A DNA stretch of 64,000 bases from Pseudoxanthomonas suwonensis (GCF_000972865.1 NZ_CP011144.1:744001-808000); one strand, 5' to 3'; counted from the first letter of the stretch, positions 27,472 to 41,112 are shown. Notes: generated by a model not told the origin, from the letters alone. Program-made: numbers and translations.

Positions 27472-27525
27472 AAAATGGGGTCAGGTTCATTTTCTTCTCG
27501 GGGAAAATGAACCTGACCCCATTTT
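27472..27525. repeat. GGGGTCAGG palindrome copy 3 (leuS-lptE gap)
   Basis: A 23-bp inverted repeat with an 8-base loop, AAAATGGGGTCAGGTTCATT to its mirror. It lies between the leuS stop and the lptE start, which is otherwise non-coding (27320-27597). Being inside a probable transcript, it would form an RNA hairpin between the two genes. Confidence 0.93.
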
Positions 27526-27597
27526 GGCGATGCAGGATGGAGGTGCAAGCCAAGATTCCGTGCGGCGGAGCCTTGGGGTTGAACCGCCTTCGACGGT

Positions 27598-31747
<4,150 letters not shown>

Positions 31748-31751
<4 letters not shown>

Positions 31752-31999
31752 GCGGCGAATGGATCGGCTACGTGGCCGCGATGCTCACCACCGGGGCCTT
31801 CGTGCCGCAGGCGGTCAAGACCCTGCGCACGCGCGACACCAAGGCGATCTCGCTGGGCATGTACGTGGTGTTCACCCTCGGCCTGTGCTTCTGGCTGGCC
31901 TACGGCATCTACCTCGGTTCCTGGCCGATGATCCTGTCGAACGTGGTGACGCTGGTGCTGGCTGCGTTGATCCTGGGGCTCAAGCTGCGCCACGGCTGA
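31748..31999 (+). CDS. SemiSWEET/PQ-loop small transporter
   Basis: The 83-aa product has three membrane helices and one PQ-loop motif ([20 protein letters not shown]). SemiSWEETs form dimers that move sugars across the inner membrane. The length and motif placement are exact for the family. The ATG sits in an ATGA overlap with the amidohydrolase upstream, so translation is probably coupled. The substrate is not shown by the sequence. Confidence 0.92.
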
Positions 32000-32034
32000 A
32001 TCCGCCATGGCTTACCCCTGCAGAACGCGCTTCT

Positions 32035-32132
32035 TGTAGGAGCCCACTTCAGTGGGCGACACGGGCGTCGGGAATACGACGGCGTCGCCTGTACCGACGG
32101 CGCCGTGTCGCCGGCTGAACCCGGCTCCTACA
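32035..32132. repeat. TGTAGGAGC-family palindrome, copy D
   Basis: A 98-bp copy with TGTAGGAGCCC and GGCTCCTACA ends. It is the first of a pair that fills the space (32000-32245) between the SemiSWEET and DUF998 genes. Confidence 0.9.
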
Positions 32133-32152
32133 ACAGCCGCGGCGCGCCCTCC

Positions 32153-32250
32153 TGTAGGAACTGACTTCAGCCGGTGACACGGGTATCGGGACCACGAAGC
32201 CGTCGCCTGGGCCAATAGCGCCGTGTCGCCCACTGAAGCCAGCTCCTACA
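32153..32250. repeat. TGTAGGAGC-family palindrome, copy E (gives a stop codon)
   Basis: A 98-bp copy ending GCCAGCTCCTACA at 32250. Read on the minus strand, its edge begins TGTAGGAGC, and the TAG of that edge is the stop codon of the DUF998 gene (32246-32248). It is the second of a tandem pair. Confidence 0.92.
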
Positions 32251-32857
32251 CATCACGGCGAAGCGGCGCCGCAGCTGCCAGCACACCCCAACCCAACCAG
32301 GCCGCGAACGCGATGCGCTGCGCCAGCGCCGCGCCGACCCAGTCGGCACCGAGGAAGCCGCCGGCCACCACCAGCGCGCCGGCCAACGCAGTGAGCACGG
32401 CGAAGCGGCGCCAGCCGGCTGCGCGCCACAGGCCGGCGGCCAACAGCAGCGCCCCCAGCGGGAACGCCAGCGCCCACACCAGCCAGGCGGTGGCGTGCCA
32501 GCGGCTGGCGCCGGCGTCGAGGGCCTCCATGTCCAGCGGCAACAGGCCCTGGGCGGCGAACGCCAGCGCCCCCAGCAGCGCCAGCTGCGCTCCGACCCGC
32601 AGCAGCCAGCCGCTGTCCGCCGGCAGCCGCTGGCGCAGTGCCAGCGCGATCCAGGCGCCGGCCAGTCCCGGCAGCACGAACGCGAACAGCCCGAACAGCG
32701 TCCCGGCCGTTTCCAGCTGCCGTGCGCCGAGCAGCGCCAGCGGATGACGCAGGTGCGAATAGCCGTCGGTGGCCAGCCCCGCCAGCACGGCGGCGAGCAC
32801 GAAGCTGGCGACGGCGGCCAGCGCGGCGGGGGTGAGGAATCGTGCGGCCAGGTTCAT
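32246..32857 (-). CDS. DUF998 membrane protein
   Basis: The 203-aa product has about six hydrophobic helices with [20 protein letters not shown] between the first two, which matches the DUF998 pattern. Role unknown. The ATG ([10 protein letters not shown]) overlaps the stop of the XRE regulator upstream (ATGA). The TAG stop lies in the TGTAGGAGC repeat at 32153-32250, so the last codon(s) could be repeat-derived. It is the last gene of a four-gene run. Confidence 0.88.
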   Translation of the reverse strand: MNLAARFLTPAALAAVASFVLAAVLAGLATDGYSHLRHPLALLGARQLETAGTLFGLFAFVLPGLAGAWIALALRQRLPADSGWLLRVGAQLALLGALAFAAQGLLPLDMEALDAGASRWHATAWLVWALAFPLGALLLAAGLWRAAGWRRFAVLTALAGALVVAGGFLGADWVGAALAQRIAFAAWLGWGVLAAAAPLRRDV

Positions 32858-33069
32858 GCGTGCCTCCAGTGGAAGACCTCCTCCACCCCGACGCCGAACG
32901 CGCGGGCGATGCGGAAGGCCAGTTCCAGCGACGGAGCATAGCGCCCCGCCTCCAGCGCGATGATGGTCTGCCGGGTGACGCCGCACGCGTCGGCCAGTGC
33001 CTGCTGGGTCATCTCGCCGCGCTCGAAGCGCCAGCGGCGGATGTCGTTGCCGACCGGCGTCGCGCTCAT
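32854..33069 (-). CDS. XRE-family helix-turn-helix regulator
   Basis: The 71-aa product is almost only an HTH domain: [20 protein letters not shown] and [20 protein letters not shown]. It resembles the small YozG/XRE regulators that repress the operon they live in. It lies third in an overlapping series, with overlaps at both ends. The likely operator is in the promoter region at 34158-34210. Confidence 0.93.
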   Translation of the reverse strand: MSATPVGNDIRRWRFERGEMTQQALADACGVTRQTIIALEAGRYAPSLELAFRIARAFGVGVEEVFHWRHA

Positions 33070-33500
33070 GGGTGGTCGCGCCGGTACGAGACCGCCACCA
33101 CCAGGTGCGCCACTACATTGGCCGCGATCACGCCCAGAACCAGCACGCCGGACAGCCGCAGCGGCTGCGCCAGCAGCAGCTCGCGCAGCGGCGCGATCGC
33201 CAGCGCGACCGCCACGCCCACCATCCAGGCGCTGGCGGCCAGGCGGAAGCCGCGGTCGCCGCGGGCCAGGAACGCGTGGTCGCGTTCGTCCTCCAGTATC
33301 CGCCTCGGCCGCGCCTCGTCGTAGAGGGCCCGGCGGCGGAAACCCCAGGACAAGGCCAGGACCGGTACCACCGCCGCGAACGGGAACAGGCGCCCCGGTC
33401 CGACCACCACGGCGATGGCGGTGAACAGGCCCAGCCCGGCCATGCCGGCGGCCCAGTTGCGCGCGAAGCGCTCGCCGAAGGCAGGTTCGCGGGCGCTCAT
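33066..33500 (-). CDS. Membrane protein with DERD motif (DUF2178-like)
   Basis: The 144-aa product has four hydrophobic segments in two pairs. The cytoplasmic loop between them carries [20 protein letters not shown]. This DERD pattern recalls the DUF2178 family, though the match is only visual. A similar motif occurs in the gene before it, so the two are probably diverged relatives. The ATG overlaps the previous stop, and the end overlaps the XRE gene (ATGA). Confidence 0.82.
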   Translation of the reverse strand: MSAREPAFGERFARNWAAGMAGLGLFTAIAVVVGPGRLFPFAAVVPVLALSWGFRRRALYDEARPRRILEDERDHAFLARGDRGFRLAASAWMVGVAVALAIAPLRELLLAQPLRLSGVLVLGVIAANVVAHLVVAVSYRRDHP

Positions 33501-34135
33501 GCCCGCGCTCCCCGCCGGTCGGCCAGGTACATCCACGCCGTGGCCGCGTATTCCACCAGCCAGTGCCACATCAGCGCGAACACCAGCAGGTTGGCGATCA
33601 TGAAATGCGTGGCCCATTGCAGCCGTTCCCAGGGCGAGAAGCCCAGCATCACCGCGATGCCGATCACGCAGGACACCAGCGCACCGCGGCCCCAGGCGGC
33701 GGCCCTGGCTTCGATCTCGCGGTCGCGCTCGTCCTCCTCGACCCGGCCTTTCCAGCGCGCGGACAGAACCCAGGTCAGCACCGTCCACACCACCAATAGC
33801 AACACCAGGCTGCGCACCACCGCGCCGGCGGCTGGATCGCCCCAGTCGGTGCCGGAGAACACGTGGATGCGGGACAGGAAATAGACCACGCCCAGCAGCA
33901 TGAAGCCGGTGCCGATCCAGGCCCTCCATTCGGCCGGCGACGCGCCCTCCAGGCGCTCGCGCGGGACCCGCGACAGCAGCAGCAGCGCGGCGACCGTGCC
34001 GGCCACCAGCACCGCCATGCCCAGTGGACCGGGATCGATGCCGAGCAGGGTCCGCGGCCCGGCGAGCATCGCCCACAGGCCGAAGGCCACCAGCGGCAGC
34101 AGCAGGATCCAGAGCTTCTTCACCACCATGTTCAT
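33497..34135 (-). CDS. Membrane protein with DERD motif, first gene of the XRE operon
   Basis: The 212-aa product has about six predicted helices; [19 protein letters not shown] is the first. Its central loop has [20 protein letters not shown], like the DERD loop of the next gene. The preferred start is the ATG with GGAG eight bases upstream (34135); an ATG two codons later is also possible. Role unknown. The short distance to the operator and its position as first gene suggest that it is the main product controlled by the XRE protein. Confidence 0.8.
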   Translation of the reverse strand: MNMVVKKLWILLLPLVAFGLWAMLAGPRTLLGIDPGPLGMAVLVAGTVAALLLLSRVPRERLEGASPAEWRAWIGTGFMLLGVVYFLSRIHVFSGTDWGDPAAGAVVRSLVLLLVVWTVLTWVLSARWKGRVEEDERDREIEARAAAWGRGALVSCVIGIAVMLGFSPWERLQWATHFMIANLLVFALMWHWLVEYAATAWMYLADRRGARA

Positions 34136-34157
34136 CGGGTAATCTCCACCGGACACA

Positions 34158-34210
34158 ATGTAATATTCACATTACATCGTCACGAGCCGATGTCAAGTAC
34201 ACATTACATC
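34158..34210 (-). promoter_or_regulatory. Promoter and operator of the XRE operon
   Basis: On the minus strand a perfect -35 (TTGACA at 34196-34191) is followed after 16 bases by a -10-like TAATGT. An 11-bp direct repeat GATGTAATGTG occurs twice, 32 bp apart (34200-34210 and 34168-34178), which is three helical turns. The second copy is part of a palindrome ATGTAAT-6-ATTACAT (34158-34177) that covers the -10. This layout suits autorepression by the small XRE protein at 32854-33069. Confidence 0.75.
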
Positions 34211-34270
34211 CGCTTGTAAGCTCCCCGGCCCGGCACCATCTCGGCGCCATCCCCACCTCCGGACACCCCC

Positions 34271-35128
34271 ATGGCCGACCTGCCCCACGTCATCGACGTC
34301 ACCACCGACACCTTCGAAACCGAAGTGCTGCAGCAGTCGCTGCAGACACCGGTGCTGGTCGATTTCTGGGCGACCTGGTGCGGGCCGTGCAAGTCGCTGA
34401 CCCCGATCCTGGAGAAGCTGGCCGGCGAATACGGCGGCGCCTTCGTCCTGGCCAAGGTCGACGTCGACCAGGAGCAGCAGATCGCCGCCGCGTTCCAGAT
34501 CCGCTCGGTGCCGACCGTGTTCCTGCTGGTCGGCGGGCAGCCAGTGGACGCCTTCCAGGGCGCACTGCCTGAGGGCCAGCTGCGCCAGTTCCTGCAGCAG
34601 CACGGGATCGAACCGCTGGCGGACACGATCGCCGAACCGGAGGAACTGGCCCCGCTCGACCCGCACGCCGAGGTGGTGCGCCTGCGCAAGGCCGCGGAGG
34701 CCGAACCGGACAAGGACGAACTGAAGCTGGACCTGGCGTTGGCGCTGCTGAAGACCGGCGCCGCCGGCGAAGCCGAGCAGCTGCTCGACGCGCTGCCGGC
34801 CAACCTGGCCACCGACGACCGCAGCGTGCGCGCCCGCGCGCGGCTGGGCTTCGCCGCGCTGCTCAAGGACGCCCCGCCGGCGGCGGTGCTGGAACAGGCC
34901 ATCGCCGCCAACGCCGACGACCTCAAGGCCCGCCACCTGCTGGCCGTGCACCACCTGGTCGGCGGCGACGCGGCGAGCGGGCTGGAGCAGCTGATCGAGA
35001 TGCTGCGCCGCGACCGCGGCTACGAAGACGGCCTGCCGAAGAAGGCGCTGATCGACGCCTTCCGCATCGTCGAGGACGAGGACCTGGTCGGGCAGTACCG
35101 GCGGAAGATGGCGTCGCTGCTGTTCTGA
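34271..35128 (+). CDS. cnoX: Thioredoxin-TPR co-chaperone CnoX (YbbN)
   Basis: The 285-aa product has an N-terminal thioredoxin fold with active site WCGPC (Cys37 and Cys40), then a TPR-type C-terminal half from about 130 (EVVRLRKAAEAEPDKDELKL). The family holds unfolded proteins during oxidant stress and passes them to DnaK and GroEL. E. coli CnoX lacks an active first Cys; the intact CxxC here suggests a redox-active form, as in Caulobacter. It is divergent from the XRE operon, sharing about 135 bp. Confidence 0.93.
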   Translation: MADLPHVIDVTTDTFETEVLQQSLQTPVLVDFWATWCGPCKSLTPILEKLAGEYGGAFVLAKVDVDQEQQIAAAFQIRSVPTVFLLVGGQPVDAFQGALPEGQLRQFLQQHGIEPLADTIAEPEELAPLDPHAEVVRLRKAAEAEPDKDELKLDLALALLKTGAAGEAEQLLDALPANLATDDRSVRARARLGFAALLKDAPPAAVLEQAIAANADDLKARHLLAVHHLVGGDAASGLEQLIEMLRRDRGYEDGLPKKALIDAFRIVEDEDLVGQYRRKMASLLF

Positions 35129-35204
35129 GTCTCGGGCGGTGCGTGGCCAACGCTGCGGCACGCTTCCGCGTACCCGGCGGGCACGCCGCTGGCTTCTGTT
35201 CTTG

Positions 35205-35305
35205 CCGTCGTCCCGGCGAAAGCCGGGACCCAGTGACTTCCGTGCGCCCCGGTTACCGAATCAAACGGCCAAGTCGCTGGGTCCCGGCTTTCGCCGGGAC
35301 GACGG
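35205..35305. repeat. CCGTCGTCCC-family palindrome, copy 2
   Basis: A 101-bp element with mirror-image ends of about 29 bp (CCGTCGTCCCGGCGAAAGCC and complement). It stands between cnoX and the LytTR regulator gene, both of which end here. Confidence 0.92.
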
Positions 35306-35376
35306 AGCGAGGGATACCCGCCACCCCGTGACAACCGGCATTGTCCGTGCGCTTGCACATCGCGTGCCGCCACACG

Positions 35377-36159
35377 CTACATCCCGCGGAACCGGTGCAG
35401 GAACGCGCCACTGACCGGCAGCCGCTCCGCATGGCCCTTCAGGCTCAGGCTGTGCCGGCCCAGCTCGTTCTTCGACACCCGGTCGATCGCCTGCACCCGC
35501 ACCACCGTGCCGCGGTGCACCTGCCAGAACTCGTCCGGATCCAGCCCGGCCAGCAGCTCCTTGAGCGGGGTGCGGATCACGCCTTCTCCGTCGGCCGTCA
35601 CCACCCGCACGTACTTCTCCTGCGCCTGGAAGAACAGCACCTCGCCGATGCCGATCATGCGCACGCTGTCGCCGGCGCTGGCGGTGATCCAGCGGATCAG
35701 CCGCTCGCCCTGCGGACGCAGCCGCGATTCCAGGTCGTCGATCAGCGCGCGCAGGTCCGGCCCGCCGGTCCGGGCCCGGCGTTCGTCCAGGCGTCCACGC
35801 ACGCGCGCCACCGCCTGCTCCAGTCGCGCCGGCTGCACCGGCTTGAGCAGGTAGTCGGCCGCGCCGGCCTCGAAGGCGCGCACCGCGTAGTCGTCGTAGG
35901 CGGTGGTGAACACCACCAGCCCGCCCCGTTCCACCACCGCGCGCGCCACGTCCAATCCGCTCACGCCCGGCATGCGGATGTCCAGGAAGGCGACCGCCGG
36001 CCGCTGCGCTTCGACCGCCTCCAGCGCCGACACGCCGTCCTCGCAGACCGCGACGATGTCCAGTTCCGGCCAGGCCTGTTGCAACTGCTCGTGCAGCGCG
36101 CGCCGCTGCGGCGCCTCGTCCTCGGCGATCAGTGCGGTGACGGCAGGAACGGCGCTCAT
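35377..36159 (-). CDS. LytTR-family response regulator
   Basis: The 260-aa product has an N-terminal receiver with phospho-acceptor Asp60 (VAFLDIRMPG) and Lys in LLKPVQP, and a C-terminal LytTR DNA-binding domain (GIGEVLFFQAQEKYVRVVTA to QVHRGTVVRVQAIDRVSKN). The ATG start overlaps the stop of the kinase gene upstream (ATGA). Together they form a two-component pair; the signal and targets are not visible. Confidence 0.94.
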   Translation of the reverse strand: MSAVPAVTALIAEDEAPQRRALHEQLQQAWPELDIVAVCEDGVSALEAVEAQRPAVAFLDIRMPGVSGLDVARAVVERGGLVVFTTAYDDYAVRAFEAGAADYLLKPVQPARLEQAVARVRGRLDERRARTGGPDLRALIDDLESRLRPQGERLIRWITASAGDSVRMIGIGEVLFFQAQEKYVRVVTADGEGVIRTPLKELLAGLDPDEFWQVHRGTVVRVQAIDRVSKNELGRHSLSLKGHAERLPVSGAFLHRFRGM

Positions 36160-37406
36160 GCGTCGTTCTCCGTCGCCGCGCACGGCACCTCGATTTCGGC
36201 GACCACGCCGCGCTCCCCGCCCGGCCGCAGCTGCAGGCCGGCCTGCGCGCCGAAGCGCTGCGCCAGCTGTTCGCGCACGTTGGCCAGGCCCATGCCGCCG
36301 CCGACCCCGGGTTGCAGGCCCGCGCCATCGTCGGCCACGCGGATGCGCAGGCGCCCGCCCTCGCGCACGGCCGACACTTCGATCCGCCCGGGACCGGGCC
36401 GCGGTTCGATGCCGTGCTTGATCGCGTTCTCGACCAGCGTGATCAGCAGCGACGGCGGGAACGGCAGCGCGCGCAAGCCCTCGTCCGCCCGCACCGTGTA
36501 CGACAGCCGGCCGCCCATGCGCACCTGCATCAGCGCAAGGTAGCTGGCGCAGATGTCCAGCTGCTGGCCCAGGGTCGAATGCAGGCCGCGGTCGTCGCGC
36601 AGCTTGGGGATGGTCGCACGCAGGAACGCCACCAGCGCGTCGAGTGTGGCCTCGGCCTGGGCCGGATCCTGGCGCACCAGCGCCCGCACCGAGGCCAGCG
36701 TGTTGAACAGGAAGTGCGGCTCCACCTGCGCCTGCAGCACGCCCAGGCGCAGGTCGGTTTCGCGCACGCGGCCGGCCATCTCGTCCAGCTTGCGCGCATG
36801 TCGGTGCTCGTCCCAGCGGCGGCGCTCGCTGAAGTAGGCGCGCAGCGCCAGGCCGCCGCCGAACAGTCCATAGATCACCACCAGCGTGGCGACATTGATC
36901 GCCAGCAGGAGCGCCTTCAGCAACGGCCCGGCTGCCGGCGGCTGCGGCTGGACGCCCATCGCCAGCATGCCCGGCGCAATGAGCGACTGCACGTAGGCCG
37001 AGGCCACGCGGTCGATGAAGAAGCTCAGCAGCATCCCGACCAGCACCGCCAGGACGATGGCCTTGCGCTCGCGCGGCCCGGGCCAGCGCAGGTGGCGCAC
37101 GGCCGTGGCCAGTGCCGGGCCCAGGGTGGCCATGAGGCTGAAGGCGGTGAACTGGGTCAACGCGACCTTCAGCGCCACGCCGGCCTCCTGCGTGGCCAGT
37201 CCGGTGGCGGCGCCGATGAAGGCCGCCACCACGGCGATCACGCTGCAGAACAGCAGGCTGCGCCCGGCCAGCCAGCGCAGGCTGAACACCGGGTAGCGGC
37301 GGTAGCGGCCCCATACCGCGTTGTCGCCGACCAGCACCTCGGCCGGCAGCACCTGCCGCAGCGGGTAGTCGGGCGCGCGTGGCGCGCGGCGCGCCGGCTC
37401 AGGCAT
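36156..37406 (-). CDS. LytS/AlgZ-like membrane histidine kinase
   Basis: The 416-aa product has several membrane helices in its first half (about 47-70, 80-105, 115-135, 160-190). The His_kinase box EPHFLFNTLASV has His231, and the ATPase motif is LITLVENAIKHGIEP with GGGMGLANV. This is the LytS/YpdA class that pairs with LytTR regulators. The ATG (MPEPARRAPR) overlaps by eight bases the end of a small membrane-protein gene. Confidence 0.93.
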   Translation of the reverse strand: MPEPARRAPRAPDYPLRQVLPAEVLVGDNAVWGRYRRYPVFSLRWLAGRSLLFCSVIAVVAAFIGAATGLATQEAGVALKVALTQFTAFSLMATLGPALATAVRHLRWPGPRERKAIVLAVLVGMLLSFFIDRVASAYVQSLIAPGMLAMGVQPQPPAAGPLLKALLLAINVATLVVIYGLFGGGLALRAYFSERRRWDEHRHARKLDEMAGRVRETDLRLGVLQAQVEPHFLFNTLASVRALVRQDPAQAEATLDALVAFLRATIPKLRDDRGLHSTLGQQLDICASYLALMQVRMGGRLSYTVRADEGLRALPFPPSLLITLVENAIKHGIEPRPGPGRIEVSAVREGGRLRIRVADDGAGLQPGVGGGMGLANVREQLAQRFGAQAGLQLRPGGERGVVAEIEVPCAATENDA

Positions 37407-37602
37407 CTGTTCCCGTCCGCGGACTGCGTCCGAACACGGCGAGCGACGCGGCGAAAGCACCGGCGGCGGCCACCGGCAGCGCCAGCGGCCACGGACCGGC
37501 CTGCAGCAGCGCGGGCAACAGCAGGAACGTCGCTGCCGCCGCCACCGCGGCAAGCAACCGCAGCGCGACCGGGAGGCGATAGAGGGCGGAAAGCCTGTGC
37601 AT
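37399..37602 (-). CDS. Small hydrophobic protein upstream of the LytS-like kinase
   Basis: The 67-aa product has two hydrophobic stretches (LRLLAAVAAAATFLLLPALL and PLALPVAAAGAFAASLAVFG). An AAGGAG eight bases before the ATG and the overlap with the kinase start support a real gene. No family was recognised. It could be an accessory subunit of the sensor. Confidence 0.65.
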   Translation of the reverse strand: MHRLSALYRLPVALRLLAAVAAAATFLLLPALLQAGPWPLALPVAAAGAFAASLAVFGRSPRTGTDA

Positions 37603-37677
37603 GGTTCGAGCTCCTTGCGGGGATGCGATGGGACGGGTAGGCCGGCAGGCCCGATTCTCCGGTGCCTGCCGCCGCGG

Positions 37678-39324
37678 TCAATGCCGGCGCTTGCCGCGCA
37701 GCACCTGGCCGGCCTGGTGCAACTCCAGCGACTCCACCTGGCCGCCGGCGTCGCGCAGGAAACGGATCTCGATGCCGTAGGCCGGCGCCTCGAAGGTGTC
37801 GGCCGCGTTCGCTTCCAGCGGGAACGCGCCCTGCCCGGTCGCCTGCGCATGCAGCACGCCGTTCTGCTCGCGCACGTTCAGCGAGAACGACGGCATCAAG
37901 GGATAGTCGCCGGCGTAGGCCGCCAGGTCGGCGGGCGACAGCGCCGGCGCCGCGGCCGCCGTGCGGTCGATGCGGACCGCCGGGATCACCCCACCCATCT
38001 GCGTCCAGGTGAAGTCGTAGCTGCCGTCGGCCCGGCGCTGCGGGCTCAGCAATGCATCAACCTCCCGCGGGAAGAAGTCGCCGGCATCGTCATGGCCCAT
38101 CGCGAACTCGTCCTGGCCGTCAGCCTGGACGTACAGGCGGCCGTCGCGCGCGCGCAGGGTCATCTTCATCGCGCCCTGCAGCTTGTACTCGCCGGCCAGC
38201 GCCTCCAGCAGCGCCGGATCGGCGGCAATCTCCCGGCGCGGCTTGCCCAGCGGGAACGAGGCGTCGACCAGGTGCAGGCCGAGGCTGCCCAGGCTGCCGA
38301 TCGAATGCCAGGCGGTATCCGACAGCACCACCACGCCGCGCTGCCGCTGCGGATCGAGCGAGGCGAACGCGGAGAAGCCGCCGGTGCCGCCCTCGTGCAT
38401 CAGCACGGTGCGGTCCTTGACCGGTACCCGCTTCCAGTTCATGCCCATCGGCGGCTGTTCCGACACTGGGGCATGGGTCGCCTCCAGCGCGGTGCGGATC
38501 GGCGCATCGATCCGCCCGAGTCCACCCTGCATGTAGCGGACCATGTCGTCGAGCGTGGCGCGCACCCCGCCGGTGCCGGCCAGGTTGGTGGCGAAATGCC
38601 AGGGCGAGGCGGGCCGCGCGTTCGGGGTGTGGCCGACGGCTACGCGCACATCGGCCGGTGGATCGTTGACGTAGGCGTGCGCCATGCCCAGCGGCGCGAA
38701 CAGCTCGCGCCGGGCCAGGCTCTCGAAATCGGTGCCGGCACGGCGCGCGACGGCATAGGAAAGCAGCATCGAGGCGAAGTTGGAGTACACGAACTCCGTA
38801 CCCGGCGCGGCGGCCAGCCTGGCGTCGCCGAGCGAGGCCAGCAGCGCGGCCTCGTCGAGGTTGGCGTACGGGTCGTCCATGCTGGTGGCGCCCAGCCGCG
38901 AGGGCAGCGCCGGCAGGCCGGAGGTGTGGTTGACCACGTGCCGCAGCAGGATCGGCTGGCCCTGCCAGTCGGGGACCTGGGTGCCGGCCGGCAGCCACGA
39001 GGCCAGGGTGTCGTCGAGCGAGCCTTGGCCCTGTTCGATCAGCCGCGCCAGCAGCGCGGCGGTCATGGTCTTGCTGACCGAGCCGATCTCGAACGCGGAG
39101 TCCGCGCCGATGCGCTTGGCATCGGCATCGTCGGCGCACTGGAAGGTGCGGGCGACGCGGTCCTGCTCGACCACCGCCACGGCCATGCACGCGCCGGTGC
39201 GGTCGCCCTGCAGGCGCTGGCGGACGACGTCGGCCAGCGCGGCGTCGGTCATGGCGTGGGCAAGGCCGGGTACGGCGATCGCGGCGGCCAGGGCGGCGGC
39301 GAGCGCGGCGGGACGGTTGTTCAT
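37678..39324 (-). CDS. Serine hydrolase (beta-lactamase/DD-peptidase fold) with C-terminal extension
   Basis: The 548-aa product has a signal peptide (MNNRPAALAAALAAAIAVPG) and a class C beta-lactamase-like fold. The SxxK nucleophile is in GSVSKTM with Ser82 and Lys85, and the YxN element is YSNFAS near 174. HEGGTGGFSAF is the third motif. A C-terminal ~150-residue extension has two lipocalin-like repeats (LAGEYKLQGAMKM and LAAYAGDYPLMPSFS). These proteins are usually esterases or peptidases of uncertain substrate, so no drug-resistance role is inferred. Confidence 0.9.
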   Translation of the reverse strand: MNNRPAALAAALAAAIAVPGLAHAMTDAALADVVRQRLQGDRTGACMAVAVVEQDRVARTFQCADDADAKRIGADSAFEIGSVSKTMTAALLARLIEQGQGSLDDTLASWLPAGTQVPDWQGQPILLRHVVNHTSGLPALPSRLGATSMDDPYANLDEAALLASLGDARLAAAPGTEFVYSNFASMLLSYAVARRAGTDFESLARRELFAPLGMAHAYVNDPPADVRVAVGHTPNARPASPWHFATNLAGTGGVRATLDDMVRYMQGGLGRIDAPIRTALEATHAPVSEQPPMGMNWKRVPVKDRTVLMHEGGTGGFSAFASLDPQRQRGVVVLSDTAWHSIGSLGSLGLHLVDASFPLGKPRREIAADPALLEALAGEYKLQGAMKMTLRARDGRLYVQADGQDEFAMGHDDAGDFFPREVDALLSPQRRADGSYDFTWTQMGGVIPAVRIDRTAAAAPALSPADLAAYAGDYPLMPSFSLNVREQNGVLHAQATGQGAFPLEANAADTFEAPAYGIEIRFLRDAGGQVESLELHQAGQVLRGKRRH

Positions 39325-39504
39325 GCGGCACCTCCTGTCGGGATGGGGCCATGCTGCATGCCCCGGCGTGCGCCGTGCGGTCTTGCGACGGACACCCCGC
39401 GATCGGCGACGAACCCGGCCCCGGCCCCGATGGAAAGCCGAGGCGTCCCCGGTGCATGCCCGGCCCAAGCGGCTCCACAGCCATAGCACTGCGCATTCCC
39501 AGTC

Positions 39505-39607
39505 CCGTCGTCCCCGCGCAGGCGGGGACCCAGCGACTTGCGCTCTTCGGAAAAGCGGCTTGGGCTGGCTCAAAGCCACTGGGTCCCCGCCTGCGCGGAG
39601 ACGACGG
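39505..39607. repeat. CCGTCGTCCC-family palindrome, copy 3
   Basis: About 103 bp with ends CCGTCGTCCCCGCGCAGGCG and near-mirror (one mismatch) ACGACGG. It occupies the centre of the 353-bp space between the serine hydrolase and hutF (39325-39677). Nothing else supportable was seen there. Confidence 0.88.
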
Positions 39608-39677
39608 CAGCCTCTTTGCTGAGCCGGCAGGAAGGCGGGCAGGCGTCCGAACCCGCGCAACCGCCTACGACTGCTGC

Positions 39678-41027
39678 TCAATCCTCCAGCAACCGCGCCA
39701 CCGCCTGCCGATAGCGCGCCGCGATCGCCTCGCGGTCGCGGTGGCAGCCGTCGGCGACCACCGCATCGCCGGCCACCCGCACCTCGCGCACCAGGTTGCG
39801 GTTGCCTGCGAACAGCCAGCGGTCGACCACGTCCTGCGGCCGTGCCCCGGCAAAGGCCGGCGCCTTCTTGTCCAGCACGATCCAGTCGGCCGCCTTCCCC
39901 GGCGCCAGCGCGCCGACCGGCTGGCCGGTGGCGTGGGCGCCGCTGGCCAGGGTGCCGTGCAGCAGGGTCTCGCCCACGCTGCCGTTGTCCGGGCGCACGG
40001 CGATGTTGCGGTGGCGGGTGTGCAGGCGCTGGCCGTATTCGAGCCAGCGCAGTTCCTCCACCGGCGACACCGACACGTGCGAATCCGAGCCGATGCCCCA
40101 GGCGCCGCCGGCGCCGAGGTAGTCGCGCAGCGGGAACAGGCCATCGCCCAGGTTGGCCTCGGTGGTCGGGCAGATCGCCACCGTCGCGCCGCTGCGGGCG
40201 ATGCCGGCGATCTCCTCCGCGGTCAGGTGGGTGGCGTGGACCAGGGTCCAGTGCGCGTCGACCGGGGCATGCTCGAGCAGCCACTCCACCGGCCGCGCGT
40301 CGCGCACCGCCAGGCAGTCCTGCACTTCGCCGACCTGCTCGGCGATGTGGATGTGCAGCGGGGTCCCGGCCGGCAGCGCCGCCAGCGCCATGTCCATCGC
40401 CTCCGATGGCACCGCGCGCAGGCTGTGGAAAGCCACGCCCACGCGCAGCGTCGCGTCCTCCAGCGCACGCAGCGACTCGAACAGGCGCAGGAAGCCGTCG
40501 AGGTCGTGGCCGAAGCGGCGCTGGCGCTCGGACAGCGGCCGCCGGTCGAAGCCGCCGGCCATGTACAGCACCGGCAGCAGGGTCAGGCGGATGCCGGTGT
40601 CGCGCGCGGCGGCGATCAGCGCCTTGGACATCGCCGCCGGGTCGGCATACGGCCGGCCGTCGGGCGCGTGGTGCAGGTAGTGGAACTCGCAGACCGTGGT
40701 GTAGCCCGCCTCGAGCATCTCCGCGTACAGCTGCGCGGCCACCGCCTGCAGGCTGTCCGGGTCGAAGCGCGCGGCGATGCGGTACATGGTCTCGCGCCAG
40801 GTCCAGAACGAATCCTGGGCGTGGGTCTGGCGTTCGGCCAAGCCCGCCATCGCGCGCTGGAACGCATGCGAATGCAGGTTGGGAATGCCCGGCAGCACCC
40901 AGCCGCCGTCCCAGCTCGGCTCGGCGTCCAGCACCCGCGCGATGCGGCCGCCTTCAGCTTCCAGTCCGGCATCGCCCCGCCAGCCGGCCGGGGTCCACAG
41001 CAGCGAGGCGTCGCGCAGTTCGTCCAT
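39678..41027 (-). CDS. hutF: Formimidoylglutamate deiminase HutF
   Basis: The 449-aa product is an amidohydrolase-fold deiminase that turns N-formimidoyl-L-glutamate into N-formyl-L-glutamate and ammonia, the Pseudomonas branch of histidine degradation. The metal motif [12 protein letters not shown] is at about 52-63, with HYLHH and the conserved [21 protein letters not shown]. The length is normal. It is divergent from hutI, so both probably share a promoter region of 85 bp. hutH, hutU and hutG are not in the window. Confidence 0.95.
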   Translation of the reverse strand: MDELRDASLLWTPAGWRGDAGLEAEGGRIARVLDAEPSWDGGWVLPGIPNLHSHAFQRAMAGLAERQTHAQDSFWTWRETMYRIAARFDPDSLQAVAAQLYAEMLEAGYTTVCEFHYLHHAPDGRPYADPAAMSKALIAAARDTGIRLTLLPVLYMAGGFDRRPLSERQRRFGHDLDGFLRLFESLRALEDATLRVGVAFHSLRAVPSEAMDMALAALPAGTPLHIHIAEQVGEVQDCLAVRDARPVEWLLEHAPVDAHWTLVHATHLTAEEIAGIARSGATVAICPTTEANLGDGLFPLRDYLGAGGAWGIGSDSHVSVSPVEELRWLEYGQRLHTRHRNIAVRPDNGSVGETLLHGTLASGAHATGQPVGALAPGKAADWIVLDKKAPAFAGARPQDVVDRWLFAGNRNLVREVRVAGDAVVADGCHRDREAIAARYRQAVARLLED

Positions 41028-41112
41028 GCCGCATTCTCGCCCGAACCGCCGCGGCTGGCGATCGCCGTGCGGCCCAGGGCGTGCCGTCGATGGCGCCGCT
41101 TACAATCGCGCC

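Noticed and set aside
37678..39324. Antibiotic-resistance beta-lactamase
   Set aside because: SxxK and YxN motifs fit the wider serine-hydrolase family, and the C-terminal extension argues against a true beta-lactamase.
39325..40284. Extended start of the serine hydrolase over hutF
   Set aside because: The signal peptide fits the ATG at 39324; the extension is antisense to hutF sequence.
41028..41112. HutC operator in the hutF-hutI spacer
   Set aside because: No clear palindrome of the HutC type was found; only a possible -10 is visible.
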